Below, one piece after another: positions 46,950-55,200 of a DNA stretch of 64,000 bases (its first letter is position 1; the number at the start of each line of letters is the position of its first letter). Source of the DNA: Acinetobacter rathckeae (GTDB lineage Bacteria; Pseudomonadota; Gammaproteobacteria; Pseudomonadales; Moraxellaceae). The translations under genes and the position numbers were made by a program. The notes below the pieces were generated by a model, which was given only the letters and a program-made list of their open reading frames with translations, had not been told where the DNA came from and made no database searches. The DNA lies in NCBI RefSeq assembly GCF_015627125.1, contig NZ_VTDO01000003.1:323769-387768 (forward strand), given 5' to 3'.

Positions 46950-46984
46950 CTTTGAGTTGTATAACTGCGTTATACAACTCAAAG
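46950..46984 (+). promoter_or_regulatory. late-operon palindrome, copy 2 (before V)
   Basis: The same 35-bp element as copies 1 and 3: arms CTTTGAGTTGTATAA / TTATACAACTCAAAG around CTGCG. It lies 38 bases before the gpV start codon and just after the moron gene. The next six bases, CACATG, are also shared with copy 3. Confidence 0.82.
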
Positions 46985-47022
46985 CACATGCAAAAACCAT
47001 AAAAATAAAACACGATGGCATC

Positions 47023-47667
47023 ATGAATGCCGACACCAATAGACGCTTAGAAAACTTGATCCGTATTGGAACAATCGCTAGCGTTACACCCGAACAACCT
47101 TTTCATACCGTTACAGTCAACTTAGGTGACATCGTAACCGCACCCTTACGCCTACTTAACATGCGAGCAGGCACAGATAAAACCCATGATTTACCCAGCA
47201 TTGGTGAAGAGTGTGTGGTGATAAGTCCAAGTGGTGAATTGGCACTCGGCATTGTTATTTGTGGCCTAAATAATGAAAATTTTCCAACACCCTCACAAAA
47301 CCCAGACATCAAACTTAGAGTCTTTGAAGATGGGGCAATCATCAGCTACGACACTAAAAATCATGCATTACAAGCCATTTTGCCATCTGCAGGCACTGCA
47401 CTACTGACAGCAAAAGGTGGGATTACCATCAATGGTGATACTACCATCAACGGAAATCTTACCACCAATGGCAATGTACAAACCAATGGCAACACCACCA
47501 TGACAGGAAACAACAGTGTAGGTGGTAGTCAATCCGTCTCTGGTACCAGTCAATCGACAGGAAGTATTAGCACCAGTGGCGATGTCAGTGCAGGTGGCAT
47601 TAGTCTGAAAAATCACAAACACAATGGCGTGAAAGGTGGATCAGACACATCAGGAGGTGCGGTGTGA
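47023..47667 (+). CDS. V: baseplate spike protein (P2 gpV family)
   Basis: 214 residues (P2 gpV 211). N-terminal OB-fold (about 15-90, FHTVTVNLGDIVTAPLRLLN) and a C-terminal triple beta-helix with Thr/Asn/Gly repeats (NGDTTINGNLTTNGNVQTNG and on) ending in KNHKHNGVKGGSD, an iron-binding HxH tip as in the P2 spike. It pierces the outer membrane on contraction. The start is set at MNADTNRRL; the longer frame is read out of the palindrome. First gene of the V-G operon. Confidence 0.94.
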   Translation: MNADTNRRLENLIRIGTIASVTPEQPFHTVTVNLGDIVTAPLRLLNMRAGTDKTHDLPSIGEECVVISPSGELALGIVICGLNNENFPTPSQNPDIKLRVFEDGAIISYDTKNHALQAILPSAGTALLTAKGGITINGDTTINGNLTTNGNVQTNGNTTMTGNNSVGGSQSVSGTSQSTGSISTSGDVSAGGISLKNHKHNGVKGGSDTSGGAV

Positions 47668-48008
47668 TTTCAAAAGACACAGGTCAGCTACTCAGCAACG
47701 AAATTGATCGTATTAAACAATCTATACAAGAAATACTTTCCACGCCTAAAGGCTCACGCATCATGCGTAGACAGTTTGGTTCAGATATTCCAAACCTAAT
47801 CGACCAACCATTGAATGACATTTTAATCTTGCGTATTTATTCAGCAATTTACACACCACTATTGCTGTGGGAAGACCGCATCAGCATAGAAAGCATTGCC
47901 GTCACTCAATTAACAAAAGGAACGATCGACATTTCACTCGAAGCAGTACATATGTCGAGCAATCAGAACCTAAACTTAAATATACCGTTAAAAATGGGTG
48001 CAGCATGA
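47664..48008 (+). CDS. W: baseplate wedge protein (P2 gpW, gp25-like)
   Basis: 114 residues with the gp25/IraD-like fold pattern: IDRIKQSIQEILSTPKGSRIMRRQFG and LIDQPLNDILILRIYSAI, the EPR-type core of the family (here RRQFGSDIPNLID). Connects baseplate to tube/sheath. Overlaps V and J by four bases each. Confidence 0.94.
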   Translation: MISKDTGQLLSNEIDRIKQSIQEILSTPKGSRIMRRQFGSDIPNLIDQPLNDILILRIYSAIYTPLLLWEDRISIESIAVTQLTKGTIDISLEAVHMSSNQNLNLNIPLKMGAA

Positions 48009-48901
48009 ACGTCATCTTTAGTCAGCTAACACCACCGCAAATGATCGAAGTCATCGACTTTGAAACACTACTACAAGAGAGAAAAGAGCAACTCATTGCG
48101 AAATGGTCAAGCATAAGCGACCAGGACTACGTTAGAGATATGCTAAATCGTGATAGCGAACCACTCACAAAGTATTTACAAGAAAATGTATATAGAGAGT
48201 TGCTACTTAGAAACCGCATTAACACTGCATCACAAGCTGTACTGCTGGCCTATGCCACAGGTACAGACTTAGATGCTGTTGCAGCAAATTTTGATGTCAA
48301 ACGCTTAACGGTCGCCGCAGCAACCAGCACCAGTGCTGCAGTGTATGAATCCGATGAAGATTTACGTACCCGGACACAAATGAAATTTGATTCACTCAGT
48401 ACCGCAGGACCAGAAAACGCATATAAATACCATGCCTTTTCAGCCGATGGCCGTGTGGCAGATGTTTCAGTAACATCCCCAAACCCTGCATATGTCAACA
48501 TCACCATCTTGCAAAAAGATGCCGACAAAAACATTGCATCTACAGAGCTGATTCAAAAAGTGGCCAATGCCCTCGCACCTGAGAGTGTTCGTCCTATTGG
48601 TGATCGTATTACTGTAAAAACGGCAGAAATTATTGAGTATAGTATCGATGCATCTATATATATTGGAAAAGACCCTGAAGGGGCAACCCTCTTAGAGCAA
48701 GCAAAAAGTAATATCTTAGCTTATACCACTAAACAAAAACGCCTCGGACGCTCTATTTATCTCAGTGAAATTTATGCACAACTGCATGTCACTGGTGTCA
48801 GCCATGTTGTCCTTAATACCCCAAAAAACGACACCATTTTAACAACAGAACAAGCCAGCTTTTGTACGAACATCAACCTGACGTTAGCAGGTGTTGAATG
48901 A
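48005..48901 (+). CDS. J: baseplate wedge protein (P2 gpJ family)
   Basis: 298 residues (P2 gpJ 302). Starts MNVIFSQLTPPQMIEVIDFE at the ATGA overlap with W. Middle region YATGTDLDAVAANFDVKRL and ESDEDLRTRTQMKFDSLSTA are family hallmarks. The frame is open upstream to 47867, which is only the shadow of W. Its stop overlaps the I start. Confidence 0.94.
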   Translation: MNVIFSQLTPPQMIEVIDFETLLQERKEQLIAKWSSISDQDYVRDMLNRDSEPLTKYLQENVYRELLLRNRINTASQAVLLAYATGTDLDAVAANFDVKRLTVAAATSTSAAVYESDEDLRTRTQMKFDSLSTAGPENAYKYHAFSADGRVADVSVTSPNPAYVNITILQKDADKNIASTELIQKVANALAPESVRPIGDRITVKTAEIIEYSIDASIYIGKDPEGATLLEQAKSNILAYTTKQKRLGRSIYLSEIYAQLHVTGVSHVVLNTPKNDTILTTEQASFCTNINLTLAGVE

Positions 48902-49428
48902 GCCAACTATTGCCCCCCAATGCCACAACATTTGAGCGTTATTTAAGTGAAGTCAGTCGTAAAAATACCGAACTTGCAGTCAACATCAAATCTATCGCAC
49001 AGATTGATCAAGTACCTGACCAATTCCTATCATTTTTAGCATGGCAGTACTCGGTTGATAGTTGGGACAACAATTGGCAACCCTCACTCAAAAGAGAACG
49101 TATTAAGGCCGCCTTTGCACAGCATCAAGTCAAAGGTACAAAAGCTGCAGTCCGTGCAGTACTGGCACAGTTTGGCTTTGAATGCACATTCACCGAATGG
49201 TTCGACATGCAACCCATCGGTACACCAGGCACGTTTAAATTAGAGCTTGATTTAAATGGCATGGAACTTACTGAAGAAACTTATATCGAAGTCAATCGCT
49301 TAGTCAAAGATGCCAAGCCTGCAAGTCGTCATTTAACCAATCTTATTATTAATGTTTTACCCCTATGTATTCCGTACTATGCAGTCGGTGTACACAGTGC
49401 GGAAACGGTCACCATCTATGTAGAGTAA
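48898..49428 (+). CDS. I: baseplate/tail protein (P2 gpI family)
   Basis: 176 residues, equal to P2 gpI. Conserved: LLPPNATTFERYLSEVSRKN, DQFLSFLAWQYSVDSWDNNW and the later KGTKAAVRAVLAQFGF. Part of the baseplate that attaches tail fibres. Ends 4 bases before the fibre gene. Confidence 0.94.
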   Translation: MSQLLPPNATTFERYLSEVSRKNTELAVNIKSIAQIDQVPDQFLSFLAWQYSVDSWDNNWQPSLKRERIKAAFAQHQVKGTKAAVRAVLAQFGFECTFTEWFDMQPIGTPGTFKLELDLNGMELTEETYIEVNRLVKDAKPASRHLTNLIINVLPLCIPYYAVGVHSAETVTIYVE

Positions 49429-49432
49429 TGCT

Positions 49433-52381
49433 ATGCCAACATATAAAGGTATTTTAACAAATAACGGTAAAGCACTTTTTGCCAATGCATCAATCAATAG
49501 TAAGATTAACTTCACCCATATTGCTTTGGGCGATGGTAATGGCTCAGTACCAACACCAAGTGAAAACCGCAGTGCATTAATCAATGAAAAATCTCGCATT
49601 GCCCTGAATGCTGTTGGTATCAATCCAAATAACAACAATCAATTGGTCTGTGAAGCTATTGTCCCAAGCAATATTGGTGGTTTCACTATTCGGGAACTTG
49701 GCTTATATGCAGGTGATGTCCTTGTTGTACATAGCAACTACCCAGCCACAGTTAAACCCACAGCAGATGACGGTGCTGCACGTGAACTGAACATTAAAAT
49801 GGTCGTCAACATACAAAATGCAGATGTGACTGCTGTTTATTTAGATGACTCTCTTATCTATGCAACACGTGAGTGGGTAAAAACCAACTATATTCCACGA
49901 TCTGATCTTGTAAATGACCTCAGCACGGGTGGTAGTAGCAAACCACTTTCAGCTGAGCAAGGTAAGGTGCTACAAAACAATAAAGTCCAACTTGACCCAT
50001 CGCCTACAGCACAAGGGGCGTACGTGGCATGGAACAAAACCAGTGGTCAAGGTCGAACTGACATCATTAGCAGTAAAGGTCTTGGCGTTGGTGGGTTTGA
50101 GTTTTGGAATGGTAAAGATGGTAATTTTTCAAGTATTGCAGTCATTGACTCAAACGGGAACTTCTCCAAAAATGCAGCATCGGCAACTAAGCTCCAAAAT
50201 GCACGGAGCATCAACATTACAGGCGATGCTACAGCATCTGCCAGCTTTGATGGCACATCCGATGCACAGCTCAACCTCATTCTAGCCAATAGTGGTGTAG
50301 TTGCAAATACCTATGGTACAAACCTTAAAATCCCAGCACTCAATGTCAATGCCAAAGGCCTGATTACATCCGTCACCGAACAAAACTTACCTATCGTTAA
50401 TGATTTAACCACAGGTGGTAGCAGTAACTTACTCTCAGCAGAGCAAGGTAAAGTATTACAAAATAATAAAGTCCAACTTGATCCATCGCCATCAAACCAA
50501 GGATCTTATATGGCATGGAACAAAACCAATGGTCAGGGTCGAACAGACATTGTAAACCATCAAGGGCAAGGGACTGGTGGCTTCGAGTTTTGGAATGGTA
50601 AAGATGGTAACTTCATAAGCATCGCCACTATTTACTCGGATGGCACATATTCTAAAAATGCGGCATCGGCAACCAAGCTACTCAACACTCGTAAAATCAA
50701 TGGTACAGACTTTGATGGTACAACAGACATCAGTATCAAACGTATCGACAGCTCTGGCGATCTAGCCCTGATTAAATCAGGCGGTGGTGCAACAGGGCTT
50801 AATTTATTTCAAATCTACAATAATGGCTACCCTGCCATTTATGGAAATCTATTGCACATTGGTGGTGCAGGAAACAATCAACTGGCGTGCAGTTGGTCTG
50901 GTGATAACAGGCTATATCATCGTTCAAAAACAGATTTATCCAATGACTGGTCAAACTGGAGTACTTTGGCATTCACCACAGACAATGTTTCATCGGCAAC
51001 TAAGCTCCAAAATGCACGGAGCATCAACATTACAGGCGATGCTACAGCATCTGCCAGCTTTGATGGTACATCCAATGCTCAGCTTAATCTCAGTTTAGCC
51101 AATAGTGGGGTGACTTCAGGAAATTATGGCACAAACCTAAAAGTGCCACGCTTCGCTGTTAATACAAAAGGCTTGATCACTTCAGTCACCGAACAAAACT
51201 TGCCTGTGATCAATGATCTCTCGACAGGAGGTAGCAGTAACTTACTATCAGCAGAGCAAGGCAAAGTGCTACAAAACAATAAAGTCCAACTTGATCCATC
51301 GCCAACAGCACAAGGGGCATTTATGGCATGGAATAAAACCAGTGGCCAAGGTCGAGCAGACATTATTAGCAGTAGAGGCCTTGGTGTAGGTGGGTTTGAG
51401 TTTTGGAACGGTAAAGATGGTAATTTTTCAAGTATTGCAGTCATTGACTCAAATGGTAACTTCTCCAAAAATGCAGCATCGGCAACCAAACTTCAAAATA
51501 CTCGCAATATCAACATTTCAGGAGATGCCACAGCCTCAGCAGGCTTTGATGGCACATCCGATGCACAGCTCAATCTCACTTTAGCCAATAGTGGAGTGAC
51601 TGCAGGTAGTTATGGTAGCAACCTCAAAATTCCAGCACTCAAGGTCAATGCCAAGGGTTTGATTACATCGGTCACCGAACAAAGCATACCTGTAATTAAT
51701 GATTTAACCACAGGTGGTAGCAGTAACTTACTATCAGCAGAGCAAGGTAAATTGCTACAGATCACTAAAACCCCACTTTTAGATGATAAAACAGTCCCAT
51801 TAAACCAAGGCTCGTATATTGGTTGGAATCGTAATGTCGGCTTAGGCCGTATGGATTTGATTAATCACTATGGCGGTGGTTCAGGCGGATTTGAGTTTTG
51901 GAATGGGAAAGATGGTAAGTTTACAAGCATTGTTACCATTGATAGCTTTGGCAACTACTTGGGAAATGCGATATCAGCAAATCGACTCCAAAACGCACGA
52001 AACATTGCACTTTCAGGTGACGTATCAGGCAGTGCAGATTTTGATGGTACAGGTAACATTAACATAAGCACTGTGCTTAATAATTTTCAAAACTCTAAGG
52101 CACAAAATGGCTATAGCTTTTTAGGCAACGGCATCATTATGCAATGGGCAAAAATCAGCGGAAACACCAGCTCAAACCGAACCATCACGCTCCCTATTAC
52201 CTTTCCAAACGCAGTCACTTTTTTTAGTGGGACTTACGCAGCAACCAGAGATGGAAATTCAACAAAAAATATTTCATTAGACACACGAAACTTAGCTACG
52301 TCTAACATTTCATCATTACCTGTTTGGATCGGGTCAGCTGACTATGAAGACGTGGTATACATCTTTGCCATAGGGTATTAA
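49433..52381 (+). CDS. H: tail fibre protein (P2 gpH-like) with repeated modules
   Basis: 982 residues. The N-terminal 150 residues are a P2 gpH-type baseplate-attachment domain (TYKGILTNNGKALFANA; GGFTIRELGLYAGD). Then four modules of about 160 residues begin near nt 49918, 50402, 51214 and 51704, each with TGGSS...LSAEQGK, a GGFEFWNGKDG segment, SATKLQNAR and a GDATASASFDGTS-type line. The second module carries an extra pyocin-knob-like insert (about nt 50690-50990, NGYPAIYGNLLHIGG; SNDWSNWSTLAF). The C-terminal domain (about 900-982), which should bind the host surface, is different. It decides host range. Confidence 0.92.
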   Translation: MPTYKGILTNNGKALFANASINSKINFTHIALGDGNGSVPTPSENRSALINEKSRIALNAVGINPNNNNQLVCEAIVPSNIGGFTIRELGLYAGDVLVVHSNYPATVKPTADDGAARELNIKMVVNIQNADVTAVYLDDSLIYATREWVKTNYIPRSDLVNDLSTGGSSKPLSAEQGKVLQNNKVQLDPSPTAQGAYVAWNKTSGQGRTDIISSKGLGVGGFEFWNGKDGNFSSIAVIDSNGNFSKNAASATKLQNARSINITGDATASASFDGTSDAQLNLILANSGVVANTYGTNLKIPALNVNAKGLITSVTEQNLPIVNDLTTGGSSNLLSAEQGKVLQNNKVQLDPSPSNQGSYMAWNKTNGQGRTDIVNHQGQGTGGFEFWNGKDGNFISIATIYSDGTYSKNAASATKLLNTRKINGTDFDGTTDISIKRIDSSGDLALIKSGGGATGLNLFQIYNNGYPAIYGNLLHIGGAGNNQLACSWSGDNRLYHRSKTDLSNDWSNWSTLAFTTDNVSSATKLQNARSINITGDATASASFDGTSNAQLNLSLANSGVTSGNYGTNLKVPRFAVNTKGLITSVTEQNLPVINDLSTGGSSNLLSAEQGKVLQNNKVQLDPSPTAQGAFMAWNKTSGQGRADIISSRGLGVGGFEFWNGKDGNFSSIAVIDSNGNFSKNAASATKLQNTRNINISGDATASAGFDGTSDAQLNLTLANSGVTAGSYGSNLKIPALKVNAKGLITSVTEQSIPVINDLTTGGSSNLLSAEQGKLLQITKTPLLDDKTVPLNQGSYIGWNRNVGLGRMDLINHYGGGSGGFEFWNGKDGKFTSIVTIDSFGNYLGNAISANRLQNARNIALSGDVSGSADFDGTGNINISTVLNNFQNSKAQNGYSFLGNGIIMQWAKISGNTSSNRTITLPITFPNAVTFFSGTYAATRDGNSTKNISLDTRNLATSNISSLPVWIGSADYEDVVYIFAIGY
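50178..50253. repeat. 76-bp exact direct repeat in the tail fibre gene, copy A
   Basis: The 76 bases here are identical to 50991-51066 (offset 813), covering the SATKLQNARSINITGDATAS coding segment. A ready substrate for homologous recombination that would remove the pyocin-knob insert in frame (813 is a multiple of 3). Confidence 0.85.
50991..51066. repeat. 76-bp exact direct repeat in the tail fibre gene, copy B
   Basis: Identical partner of 50178-50253. The next few bases differ by only one position, so the homology extends further. Confidence 0.85.
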
Positions 52382-52383
52382 AC

Positions 52384-52875
52384 ATGATTTATTTTAGTGA
52401 AAAACAACAGTCTTTCTACGACTCAAACTTAACATACACCGAACAACCAGATGATCTTGTAAACATCACTGAGGAACAACACAGTGAAGCCTTAGAAAAA
52501 ATCAATGATGGTCACTATGTATTTTCCGATATGACTTATTCAGAACAAAAGCCAACACCTTATCATGTTTGGCAAGACAAAAAATGGCAAGACCTCCGTA
52601 CCGATGCCGAGAAGCGTCAACAGTTTTTACAAACACTGACACCACTGACTCAACGCCAATTTAAATTGATCTTGCTTAAATATGATTTACTTACGGCCAT
52701 AGAACAGCAGATCAATGCAATTAAAGACACCAAAACACAAGCACAGATCAAAATTGAATATGACTATGCCACCACATTTGAACGAGAAAGTGAAACCATA
52801 GTCTATATGTCAGGCCTAATTGGCCTAAGCTCAGACCAAGTCGACACCATGTGGCAACAAGCTATGGCACTTTGA
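52384..52875 (+). CDS. G: tail fibre assembly chaperone (P2 gpG-like position)
   Basis: 163 residues, the fibre-specific chaperone following the fibre gene by 2 bases. N-terminal YFSEKQQSFYDSNLTY recalls fibre assembly proteins; a central LTQRQFKLILLKYDLLTAIEQQINAI and the helical C-terminus are as in DUF4376/Caudo_TAP-like members. Its stop codon lies inside the left arm of palindrome copy 3, so the gene and the regulatory site share bases. Confidence 0.8.
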   Translation: MIYFSEKQQSFYDSNLTYTEQPDDLVNITEEQHSEALEKINDGHYVFSDMTYSEQKPTPYHVWQDKKWQDLRTDAEKRQQFLQTLTPLTQRQFKLILLKYDLLTAIEQQINAIKDTKTQAQIKIEYDYATTFERESETIVYMSGLIGLSSDQVDTMWQQAMAL

Positions 52876-52904
52876 GTTGTATAACTGCGTTATACAACTC
52901 AAAG
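52870..52904 (+). promoter_or_regulatory. late-operon palindrome, copy 3 (before FI)
   Basis: Same 35 bases as copy 2. Its left arm contains the stop codon of the fibre chaperone gene (52873-52875). It lies 67 bases before the FI start and 26 bases before the terminator-like hairpin at 52931. Confidence 0.82.
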
Positions 52905-52930
52905 CACATGAAAAGAGACATTAATTCTGT

Positions 52931-52971
52931 AAACCTGTGATTTGAAAAATACCAACAATCACAGGTTTTTT
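52931..52971 (+). terminator. intrinsic terminator just upstream of FI
   Basis: The stem AAACCTGTGAT (52931-52941) / ATCACAGGTTT (52958-52968) with a 16-base loop, followed by six T at 52966-52971 directly adjoining the FI start codon. It would end transcripts coming from V-G; transcripts starting within or after its left arm could not form it. Confidence 0.78.
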
Positions 52972-54141
52972 ATGTCTTCATACCACCATGGTGTCAAAGT
53001 ACTCGAACTTGATGATGGCACACGACCAATCCAGACCGTTGCATCATCAATTATCGGTACAGTTGTCACTGCCTCAGATGCAGATGCAACCACATTCCCC
53101 CTTAACAAAGCTGTACTCATTACCAACCCACAAGCAGCACTCACCAGTGCTGGCACAAAAGGTACATTGGCCAAAGTTCTACAAGCCATTGCAGACCAGG
53201 GCAACTATGCCACGGTTGTGGTTCGTGTCGAACAACTCAGTGATGCTGCAGCACAAATTTCTGCCGTAATCGGTGGCAGTAGCAATGGAAGCTATACAGG
53301 ACTCAAAGCATTACTTGCATCAGAAGCACAGCTTGGTGTGAAACCACGTATTTTAGCAGTCCCTGGTTTAGACACACCTGCAGTGGCTACCGCTTTAGTC
53401 TCTATTGCACAACAGCTCAGAGGCTTTGCTTACGTTTCTGCGTATAACTGTAAAACAAAAGAAGAAGCTGTGGCCTACCGACAGACCTTAGGGGCTCGTG
53501 AAGTCATGGTCATTTGGCCTGACTTTTTAGGCTGGGACAGCACCGCCAATGCCACCACGACCTTTGATGCCACTGCACGAGCCATTGGCTTACGTGCAAA
53601 AATTGACAATGAACAAGGCTGGCACAAAACGCTGTCAAACGTGGTAGTTAATGGTGTCACAGGCATGAGCAAAGATGTCTATTTTCAACTCCAAGACTCA
53701 AGCACAGATGCCAACTACCTCAACGAACAAGAAGTGACCACCATCATTCAACGTGATGGCTTACGTTTTTGGGGTTCACGTACCTGTTCAGCAGACCCAC
53801 TATATGCATTTGAAAACTACACACGTACTGCACAAATCTTAGCAGATACCATGGCAGAGGCTCACTTTTGGGCAGTCGATAAACCACTATCACCAAGCCT
53901 TGCACGAGACCTCATCGAAGGCATTAATGCCAAACTACGTGAGTTAATCAATGCAGGCTACTTACTCGGTGGTGAGTGTTGGATCAATCCAACCAGCAAT
54001 AGCAAAGAAGTACTTAAAGCAGGGCAACTTCTCATTGACTACAGCTACACACCTGTACCACCGCTTGAGAACCTCACACTACGCCAACGCATTACAGACA
54101 GCTATTTAGCCAGTTTTGCTGCCAATGTCACTGCAGGATAA
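52972..54141 (+). CDS. FI: tail sheath protein (P2 gpFI family)
   Basis: 389 residues, near P2 FI (396), starting [20 protein letters not shown]. Conserved: [29 protein letters not shown], the [20 protein letters not shown] line and [16 protein letters not shown]. Contractile sheath around the tube. The ATG at 52972 adjoins the T-run of the terminator and no good Shine-Dalgarno precedes it; the frame is open 10 codons upstream to 52942. Confidence 0.94.
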   Translation: MSSYHHGVKVLELDDGTRPIQTVASSIIGTVVTASDADATTFPLNKAVLITNPQAALTSAGTKGTLAKVLQAIADQGNYATVVVRVEQLSDAAAQISAVIGGSSNGSYTGLKALLASEAQLGVKPRILAVPGLDTPAVATALVSIAQQLRGFAYVSAYNCKTKEEAVAYRQTLGAREVMVIWPDFLGWDSTANATTTFDATARAIGLRAKIDNEQGWHKTLSNVVVNGVTGMSKDVYFQLQDSSTDANYLNEQEVTTIIQRDGLRFWGSRTCSADPLYAFENYTRTAQILADTMAEAHFWAVDKPLSPSLARDLIEGINAKLRELINAGYLLGGECWINPTSNSKEVLKAGQLLIDYSYTPVPPLENLTLRQRITDSYLASFAANVTAG

Positions 54142-54154
54142 GGAGTAAAACACT

Positions 54155-54670
54155 ATGGCTTTACCTAAAAAACTCAAAATGATGAACCTGTTTAATGAAG
54201 GTAACTCCTACCTTGGTCAAACAGGTGAAATCACGTTACCCAAACTCACTGCCAAATTAGAAAATTGGCGTGGTGGTGGCATGATGGGCAACGTCAAAAT
54301 CGACCTTGGTTTTGCCGATGATATGACCGAATTTACATGGAAACTCGGTGGTATTGACCCACTGGTGCTTAAACAATTTGGTGCAGCTACCATCTCTGCC
54401 TACGGTTTACGTTTTGCAGGCTCATACCAGCGCGATGACACAGGTGAAACATCTGCACTCGAAATCGTTATTCGTGGTCGTCATGAGGAAATTGACTTTG
54501 GCAATGCCAAAGCAGGTGACGAAACTGAACAAACCATTAAAACAGTCTGGTCGTATTACAAGCTTTCAATCGATGGCCAACCGATCATCGAAATCGACAT
54601 TCCAAACCTTATTTATGTGGTCAACGGCAAAGACATGTATGCCGAACACCGTAAAAATATTGGCCTTTAA
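54155..54670 (+). CDS. FII: tail tube protein (P2 gpFII family)
   Basis: 171 residues (P2 FII 172). Starts ALPKKLKMMNLFNEGNSYLG; GEITLPKLTAKLENWRGGGM and the ending PNLIYVVNGKDMYAEHRKNI are the family standard. Forms the inner tube of the contractile tail. An attenuator-like hairpin follows. Confidence 0.95.
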   Translation: MALPKKLKMMNLFNEGNSYLGQTGEITLPKLTAKLENWRGGGMMGNVKIDLGFADDMTEFTWKLGGIDPLVLKQFGAATISAYGLRFAGSYQRDDTGETSALEIVIRGRHEEIDFGNAKAGDETEQTIKTVWSYYKLSIDGQPIIEIDIPNLIYVVNGKDMYAEHRKNIGL

Positions 54671-54679
54671 GTTTCCACC

Positions 54680-54714
54680 CCTCTACATCTACATAGTGGT
54701 GTAGAGGTTTTTTT
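54680..54714 (+). terminator. intrinsic terminator/attenuator between FII and E
   Basis: The stem CCTCTACA / TGTAGAGG with a 12-base loop and seven T. It lies inside the FI-D operon, after the two most abundantly needed tail proteins, so partial termination would favour them. Confidence 0.8.
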
Positions 54715-54736
54715 ACATTTTTTTGGATAAAACAAT

Positions 54737-55072
54737 ATGACTACCCCAGACCAGATCGAAAATCAAAAAGCCATTCAACTCGACACCTATACAGTCGAAT
54801 TAGATGAACCAATCAAAGTCGGTGGCAGTGAAATCAAACAGCTTGAACTCCGTAAACCCAATATTGCAGCATTACGCAACATTAAATTGTCTGAACTTAT
54901 GCAAGGTGATGTTGCCAGTATCGTAGAGATACTACCTCGTGTCTGCACACCATTTCTGACCAAAGAACAAATCAACCAACTAGAACCTGCCGACATCGCA
55001 CAAGTCGGTGGTGTGATTATGAGTTTTTTGCAACCGAAATCAGTACGTGCGGAAATGTTTCGCCAACAGTAG
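54737..55072 (+). CDS. E: tail assembly chaperone (P2 gpE family)
   Basis: 111 residues in the unshifted frame (P2 E 91). Helical, with VGGSEIKQLELRKPNIAALRNI and MQGDVASIVEILPRVCTPFLT. Chaperones tape-measure assembly together with its frameshift product. The heptamer T TTT TTG at 55024-55030 is in the correct frame for a -1 slip near the 3' end of the gene. Confidence 0.92.
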   Translation: MTTPDQIENQKAIQLDTYTVELDEPIKVGGSEIKQLELRKPNIAALRNIKLSELMQGDVASIVEILPRVCTPFLTKEQINQLEPADIAQVGGVIMSFLQPKSVRAEMFRQQ

Positions 55073-55200
55073 AAGATGCCATCGCAAACATTGCGGTGGT
55101 CTTTCATTGGCCACCGCAAACCTACAATGACATGTCTTTAACTGAACTGATGCAATGGCATCAAAAAGCCATTGAACGAAATGGAAATGATGCCGAATGA
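55030..55200 (+). CDS. E': E' extension, made by -1 frameshift from E
   Basis: After a -1 shift at T TTT TTG (55024-55030) the new frame is open for 56 codons to the TGA at 55198-55200. Its sequence AVVFHWPPQTYNDMSLTELM (starting in IANIAVVFHW) matches the small P2 GpE' family (FHW and Met-Ser-Leu-x-Glu-Leu). The fusion would be about 154 residues. The stop overlaps the T start (ATGA). The same slippery sequence is known in P2. It has no start codon of its own at the right place. Confidence 0.88.
   Translation, partial: ATEISTCGNVSPTVEDAIANIAVVFHWPPQTYNDMSLTELMQWHQKAIERNGNDAE

Noticed and set aside
46957..47022. N-terminal extension of gpV
   Set aside because: Read out of palindrome copy 2; MNADTNRRLENLIRIG at 47023 aligns with P2 gpV.
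50047..51489. Long antisense frames in the tail fibre gene (e.g. 51124-51489 minus)
   Set aside because: Shadows of the repeated sense modules; same antisense peptide recurs with each module, no ribosome-binding site.
40121..52904. The three palindromes as a REP-like or insertion-derived repeat, or a CRISPR
   Set aside because: They lie several kb apart, only at late-operon starts, with no spacers, no terminal duplications and no transposase.
52931..52971. FI start at 52942 (longer frame)
   Set aside because: Those codons lie within the terminator hairpin; [16 protein letters not shown] matches the usual sheath N-terminus.
54348..54704. 118-codon frame inside FII on the same strand
   Set aside because: Out-of-frame shadow of the tail tube gene, without a ribosome-binding site.
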